The notes beneath the pieces are model-generated. The model was not told the origin of the DNA. It saw only the letters and a list, made by a program, of their open reading frames with translations, and searched no databases. The translations under genes and the position numbers were made by a program. From Corythucha ciliata (Eukaryota; Arthropoda; Insecta; Hemiptera; Tingidae), in assembly GCA_038030265.1 (NCBI GenBank), contig CM075938.1, positions 22,049,009 through 22,113,008 of the forward strand: a DNA stretch of 64,000 bases. Reading direction: 5' to 3'. Shown piece by piece: positions 59,814-64,000 of the stretch. Numbering within the stretch: the stretch's first letter is position 1; each line of letters starts with the position of its first letter.

Positions 59814-60167
59814 CAATAGAGGGCGGGGGTTTGTCCGTTTGAGACATTTGAAAAGAAATGCCCATAAAAGGACATTTTATTAATTCGGCGATTTGTTTGG
59901 CTGGGAATTATCTAGACCGGAGATCTGTTTTTTTCTAAGGAAGCAATTCTAGATTCAGGTAATGAGTGTTGAAAGGGGGCCATCAGGGGTGAAGGGTTTT
60001 TAATTAAAAAAAAAAAAAAGAAAAAAAAAGAAACGAGAAAAGTCAGAGCGTATAACGAAATTGAGCCAGTCTTCGAATAATTGTTGTTCTTTTCCCACCC
60101 CGCCGGTGTAGACCCTCGGTGATTTTGTGAGCTAGAAGTCAAATTCTCCACGGCTGTGATTTGCTAG

Positions 60168-60434
60168 TTTCTAATTAATAAATTAATTAAACTGATGTCA
60201 TCCGGACGACGATGGAAGGGCTTAGCCCAACACGATTCGAGTTTCGAGAAAAAATGGCTACCCGGCGGGATTTGAACCCGCAACCTCTGGATTACCACTC
60301 CAGCACGCTGCCAACTGCGCCACGGAGACGCCTTTGGGAGTCGTATTCCGAGGGATAAGCTAAGCCGAACCCCACCCAGGTCCATTGTTTCTCGAAACTC
60401 TAGGCGCTTCTCCTGATCGGTAAACCACGCCGAA
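60168..60434 (-). mobile_element. tRNA-bearing repeat element, copy A
   Basis: Read on the minus strand: a leader starting CGTGGTTTACCGATCAGG, a tRNA-like gene (60329 to about 60257) with A box TGGCGCAGTTGG, a good anticodon stem, T33 and anticodon GGT (60296-60294), B box GGTTCAAATCC, and a near-complete acceptor stem. CTCGAAACTCGAATCGTG, GGGCTAAGCCCTTCCATCG and an AT-rich end containing TGATGTCATCCGGACGACG in complement follow. The tRNA body resembles metazoan tRNA-Arg(UCU) in the D and T regions although the anticodon is Thr-type. The leader and tail contain complementary stretches (GTTTCGAGAAAC, TTCTCGAAAC). Confidence 0.82.
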
Positions 60435-60455
60435 TTTTATCTTATCTAGATGTTA

Positions 60456-60681
60456 TTAGATGGGTATAATGAATGAATTTGTCGCCGGTATTTTTAATTA
60501 ATAAATTAATTAAACTGATGTTATCCGGACGACGATGGAAGGGCTTAGCCCAACACGATTCGAGTTTCGAGAAAAAATTGGCTCCTCCGCCCATTTTTGT
60601 TAGGCTTTGCCTTCCCGAGTCGTCCGGACATCAGTTAATAATTAATTTATATATTTATTCTTTAATTAATATATCGGCGAC
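60456..60681 (-). mobile_element. tRNA-bearing repeat family, copy B (tRNA mostly lost, both ends kept)
   Basis: It begins GTCGCCGGTATTTTTAATTA (60481) and ends TATCGGCGAC (60681), inverted ends of about 55 bases rich in AATTAATT, followed inward by TCCGGACGAC and GTCGTCCGGA. The interior keeps GATGGAAGGGCTTAGCCC and CGAGTTTCGAGAAAA, then stops after a few bases of the tRNA 3' end (GGCTCC). The flank TATAATGAATGAAT (60467) is shared, in complement, with copy C at 61198-61211, so the repeat unit includes more than the terminal repeats. Confidence 0.78.
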
Positions 60682-60922
60682 AGAATTCTTCGCATATATT
60701 GGGAAAAACTAGTTTCTTTAGGTATTTTCGTGATAACTCAATGAATATTGATCGCAGAGAAACTAGCCACCACGCGTTCGATTCAGTGCCAAAAACTACT
60801 TCAGAAATCACATCTACGTCAACTGCATTGCTAAACGCTGGACGTGAGGATTTTTTGTAATTATTTTAGCCAAAAACCAAGTTTTTTGGTACAATTGATG
60901 TCGTAACTTAAAAACTAATCGT

Positions 60923-61215
60923 GGCGTGGTTTACCGATCAGGAGAAACGCCTGGAGTTTCGAGAAACAATGGACCTGGGTGGGGTTCGGCTTAGCTTATC
61001 CCTCGGAGTACGACTCCCAAAGGCGTCTCCGTGGCACAATTGGCAGCGTGCTAGACTGGTAATCCAGAGGTTGCGGGTTCAAATCCTGCCGGGGAGCCAT
61101 TTTTTCTCGAAACTCGCATCGTGTTGGGCTAAGCCCTTCCATCGTCGTCCGGATGACATCAGTTTAATTAATTTATTAACTAAAAATACCGGTGACAGAT
61201 TCATTCATTATATCC
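60923..61215 (+). mobile_element. tRNA-bearing repeat element, copy C
   Basis: It is an inverted copy of 60168-60434 at high identity: leader, tRNA-like gene at 61025-61097, then the same tail to TGATGTCATCC in complement, AATTAATTTATTAACT and ACCGGTGACAG (61190-61200). The tRNA has an acceptor of six pairs out of seven (GTCTCCG/CGGGGAG), D arm, anticodon stem with one mismatch, loop CTGGTAA (anticodon GGT at 61058-61060) and an intact T arm. No encoded CCA is needed in eukaryotes; the genomic CCA after the acceptor may be coincidental. It could still be transcribed by Pol III. Confidence 0.82.
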
Positions 61216-61551
61216 ACCTAATAATTGCTAGTTTCTCTTCATTCTCGGAGTACGTCTCAACTGGAGGTAAGAGTTATGACGGGCCAGCTGTCTTTCTAGG
61301 AAAATAATGCTTGATTTTCTGATAGGCAAAGTTGATTTACTGTATTAGCGTCCTAGGTATTTATTTATTTATTTTAATTTTTTTTGGACGTAGTTTGTTT
61401 ATCAGCTACCATTATTTTGTTTGTAATTTTTAAGAGTTTACATAACTGAAACGGACAGGGGAGTGTGCCCAATACCCGCCGGATAATTAACAGGTATTTG
61501 TAAATAGCTAGTTGTGATTCTAAATGAATTGGTCGGACTTGTGTATTTCAG

Positions 61552-61584
61552 TTGAGAATGGTCACTGTGTGACCGAAACCGGTC
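61552..61584 (+). ncRNA. hammerhead-ribozyme-like motif, degenerate (candidate)
   Basis: TTGAGAA (61552-61558, against the consensus CTGANGA) is followed by a perfect six-pair hairpin GGTCAC-TGT-GTGACC (61560-61574), GAAA (61575-61578) and CCGGTC, with AATAAAA 15 bases later. Penelope-like elements often carry hammerheads in their terminal repeats, and a Penelope-like RT fragment lies 1.7 kb upstream. Two core bases deviate and stems I/III are not found, so this copy is probably inactive. Confidence 0.45.
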
Positions 61585-61699
61585 ATGTAAAATAAAAACA
61601 TTATCGAGAAGAGACAGCCTCTTGATCGTGGTTTATTGAATCCGTTATATAATTTCGTACTGCTCGGATTAGTTTGGGACGACAAACAAGTTTGGGACG

Positions 61700-62620
61700 A
61701 CAAACTCTCGGTCAAAATGGAGAAAAGGCGCTCAATCTTAGCTAAAATGTAAAAAACGCTAACTCGTAGCTAAAATTTGAAAAAATGCGCAAATTTATTT
61801 TTTTTATTTAAAAAAAAAAATCACGGCTAAATTTCGTACAAAGGGGCCATATACAGCTGAATTTGAGTTGTCCATGTGGCATGCTGCACAACTATTAAAC
61901 GTTCGTGGCCAAAATCATTGCCCAGTGAGTTGGGCAAGTTGAGCAAGTTCGCGCGGGACGGGACCGACGCGAGAAGTGCGCTCAACTAAATTCACTATAA
62001 GGCTGCGGGGAGCTGACACGGCTCACTCGGCTTGGTGAGGGGGTTCTCGGCAGGTATGCGCGTATGACATCTATGGCACAGACCGAAACGCACGCGTAGT
62101 ACGGGTGTCAAGTGTACAGCTGGACCATGGTGTGGCGTTTGGGCCTACGTATGGCTTTGGCGCCTGCGGGCTCGGCAAACCCGAGTCATTAGGTACAAGA
62201 AAAATTTTCGACTTTACTGGGAAAATGTATAAAAACGAGAACGCACCTTGACTGGCGTCTTTGCCGCTTAATGTCACAGGAAACTCTGACGCGCGAGGTG
62301 AGCGTCTTTACGGTTTAAAAACGAGAAGAAACGTTAACGCGTGAGTGTGGCACATCTGGGAAAGTGAACTTCACGGCTGAAAGTGGAGAAAACGCGATAC
62401 AAATCTTAGCTGTGCAGGTGAAATAGAGAAAAACGTTGGCTTCCTATCTGAATTTGAAAACTTTAAAGCACATGTTTAGTTTGGTGGCTTTACGGCTTAT
62501 AATTGGAAAAAAAATACAAACGTGCGAGATCCAATTAGCTTGATCTGATCTATTTCTGAGGCTTTATTTGCGGCTGAAACTGGCAGATAAGGTGATTTAT
62601 GATGATTTGTCAGCAGCTAT
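61700..62620 (-). repeat. degenerate ~30-bp array, GAATTAGCGATTTT family (reverse), interrupted by a SINE copy
   Basis: Reverse words (CTTAGCTAAAATGTAAAAAACG, first 12 bases conserved; CGGCTGAAAGTGGAGAAAACG) are seen at 61725-61850 and 62320-62600. The SINE-related segment 61993-62186 lies between them. Confidence 0.6.
61993..62186 (+). mobile_element. diverged SINE copy, body only
   Basis: CACTATAAGGCTGCGG, CACGGCTCACTCGGCTT, CGCGTAGTACGGGTGT and GCGCCTGCGGGCTCGG follow the same order as the complement of the SINE at 8338-8627 at perhaps 70-75% identity. The tRNA-like head and the A-rich tail are missing. It is older than the 8.3-kb insertion. Confidence 0.75.
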
Positions 62621-63289
62621 TTCACAGAAACTTCCTTTGAGTTTGACCATTTGAAAAAAAAAAAGTTGACACGAATTACGTACAGCAAGGGACACAAAAG
62701 TGTTGTGTGAGTCAAGGACTTATCTTGGTGGTCGGTTGAGGGGGGCTTCAATGTACTACAAAGAGACTCATCGGGGATACTTCCAAGGTATCGGGTTTGG
62801 TTAAAGGGAGACAATTGACTACGATTCCATCAACAACAATAATTATATGTACTCTTGACCAATGCCTTCACTATTATCACAGAACTCTGGTGATTGTCGG
62901 AGGGAATTCAGGTTGCTTCAAAGGTGTCGGGGTGACACTTATTACCTGCACCTCCCCTCCCCGCCGCTGCAGATAATAGGGTGGGTTTTGAAGATGACAC
63001 TGCCCTGAGTGTACTCGAAGTTCAATTCCGACTTCACAAGTTCGGCTAAAGACGTGCTTAAAGGTGGTGGACGTGGTTAAAGGGTTGAAGCGAGACTAAA
63101 TTCAGAGGTCCTATTTTTGAAACCAGCTCATGAAACACCGATCGTGATTTTCTTTCAATTGAGGAATTATTATAAAGTTTTTTTCTCGATTTAAACAGTC
63201 AAATAATTGGAAATAGTGAATAGCCCAGGAAAATTAGTGCTATAGTCCCTAAAAATAGCTCGACAGCTGGAAATCGTTTTAATCCCTTT
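62621..63289. other. unassigned sequence
   Basis: No gene is recognised. A passage GAGGTCCTATTTTTGAAA near 63106 resembles the start of the foldback element at 63290 and may be an older fragment of it. Confidence 0.45.
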
Positions 63290-64000
63290 TAGAGGTCCTG
63301 CATGAAAACAAATTTATGAGTTTGAGATGGTTTCTACGTTGTGCTTTAGATTTGAGACCCTAATAATCGCCCAATTTTAGCAGTTTTTCACGTGAAACTC
63401 GAAAAGTACGCATCCTACATAATATGCCACATATTACCACTTTTAAAGAGCATCAAATTCCGCGTTGAATGCCGTTTGAGACTTTGGAATCGGTTGCTAT
63501 ATTCAGTTTCCAGCGTTGGGCTGCCTTAGCAAAAATTTGGCACTACGACCTTATTTGGTTTAAAATTCATAACGCAGTGAATTGAGAAAATTTGTAATTT
63601 CAAATACCATTCGATCAAGAATTCAATTGTCTACAACTTTGGTTTAATGACATTTTTCAATCGGATTAGTCATTTTCAACCCAGAGGCGTTGAAAGTTGA
63701 GGGTTGTCAACTTATCAGCAAAGATGGTGAAAATTGCACATGTTTGACTGGCGATGCAACTGAATACACTAAACAATTCCATTATCTCAAACGGCATTCA
63801 ACACGGAATTTAATGCTCTTTGAAAGTGTTAATAGTGGCATTTTATATATAGGATGCGTACTTTTCGGTTTACACGTGACAAACTGAAAAAAAAACTGCG
63901 AAAATTAAGCGGTTGTTAGTCTCTCAAATCTAAAGCACAGCCTAGAAACCGTTGCAAACTCATAAATTTGTTTTTCAGGACCTCTAACGATAAGAGGGAT
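63290..64000. mobile_element. long foldback (palindromic) element, reaching the window edge
   Basis: TAGAGGTCCTGCATGAAAAC (63290) and the complement of CAGGACCTCTA (63976-63986) start two arms of about 240 bases. Paired landmarks: AAATTTATGAGTTTG with CAAACTCATAAATTTG; GTGCTTTAGATTTGAGA with its complement near 63926-63942; AAAGTACGCATCCTA with TAGGATGCGTACTTTT; TTGAATGCCGTTTGAGA with TCTCAAACGGCATTCAA. The arms run inward to about 63530 and 63745. Outside 63986 the match seems to continue (AATCCCTT / ATCCCTCTTA), so the palindrome probably extends past 64000. No protein-coding frame. Confidence 0.8.

Noticed and set aside
60257..60329. A functional nuclear tRNA-Thr(GGT) gene
   Set aside because: The structure is nearly complete but it lies inside a repeated element, copies vary in stems, and the anticodon is atypical for a eukaryotic nuclear tRNA-Thr; a tRNA-derived repeat is more likely.

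Overview
The window is eukaryotic nuclear DNA, most likely from an arthropod (a crustacean or chelicerate would fit best). Reasons: the only recognisable host gene has an arthropod-type neuroligin N-terminus; the transposon relics include an R1-clade non-LTR element, a BEL/Pao LTR element and a Penelope-like element; and gene density is very low, with AT-rich filler, long homopolymers and large repeat arrays. I see no bacterial operons, no rRNA and no CRISPR array.

Host gene: on the minus strand, two exons (40841-40657 and 40585-40368, joined by a 71-bp intron with consensus splice sites) encode the signal peptide and first part of neuroligin. The gene points toward lower coordinates. I recognise no later exon down to position 1, so if the gene is intact much of 1-40367 may be one large intron.

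Mobile elements, left to right: a long inverted-repeat element (509-1406); a degenerate R1-clade LINE (about 5560-11131) split by a SINE with a clean 14-bp target-site duplication (8324-8641); a second SINE copy (15691-15806); a 512-bp terminal-inverted-repeat element (22117-22628); a short terminal-inverted-repeat element with a tRNA fragment (about 37386-37590); a deleted BEL/Pao element (about 44687-47610); a second broken LINE (about 51400-53265); a 293-bp inverted-repeat element (54349-54641); a Penelope-like reverse transcriptase fragment (59349-59813); a cluster of three elements, two with tRNA-like genes (60168-61215); a third SINE copy (61993-62186); and a foldback element running off the right edge (63290-64000). 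None has an intact enzyme.

Arrays: much of the rest is degenerate short-period repeat. Two families of about 30 bp, one built on ACTTGCAATTTCGCGG and one on GAATTAGCGATTTTTCTC, occur many times and in both orientations. They are joined in the same order at 32.3-33.96 kb and 47.7-49.86 kb, which suggests debris of one larger composite repeat. Other arrays lie at 16.0-16.6 kb (about 20 bp), 23.2-23.9 kb, 36.4-39.4 kb (CAGCTGTTTC-rich) and 49.86-51.35 kb (CTGGCCAGAAA-rich). A 510-bp segment occurs at 29.6 kb and again at 38.1 kb, where it is flanked by a duplication of about 28 bp.

Boundaries and family assignments were read by eye, without alignment software; array limits are approximate to about 50-100 bases.
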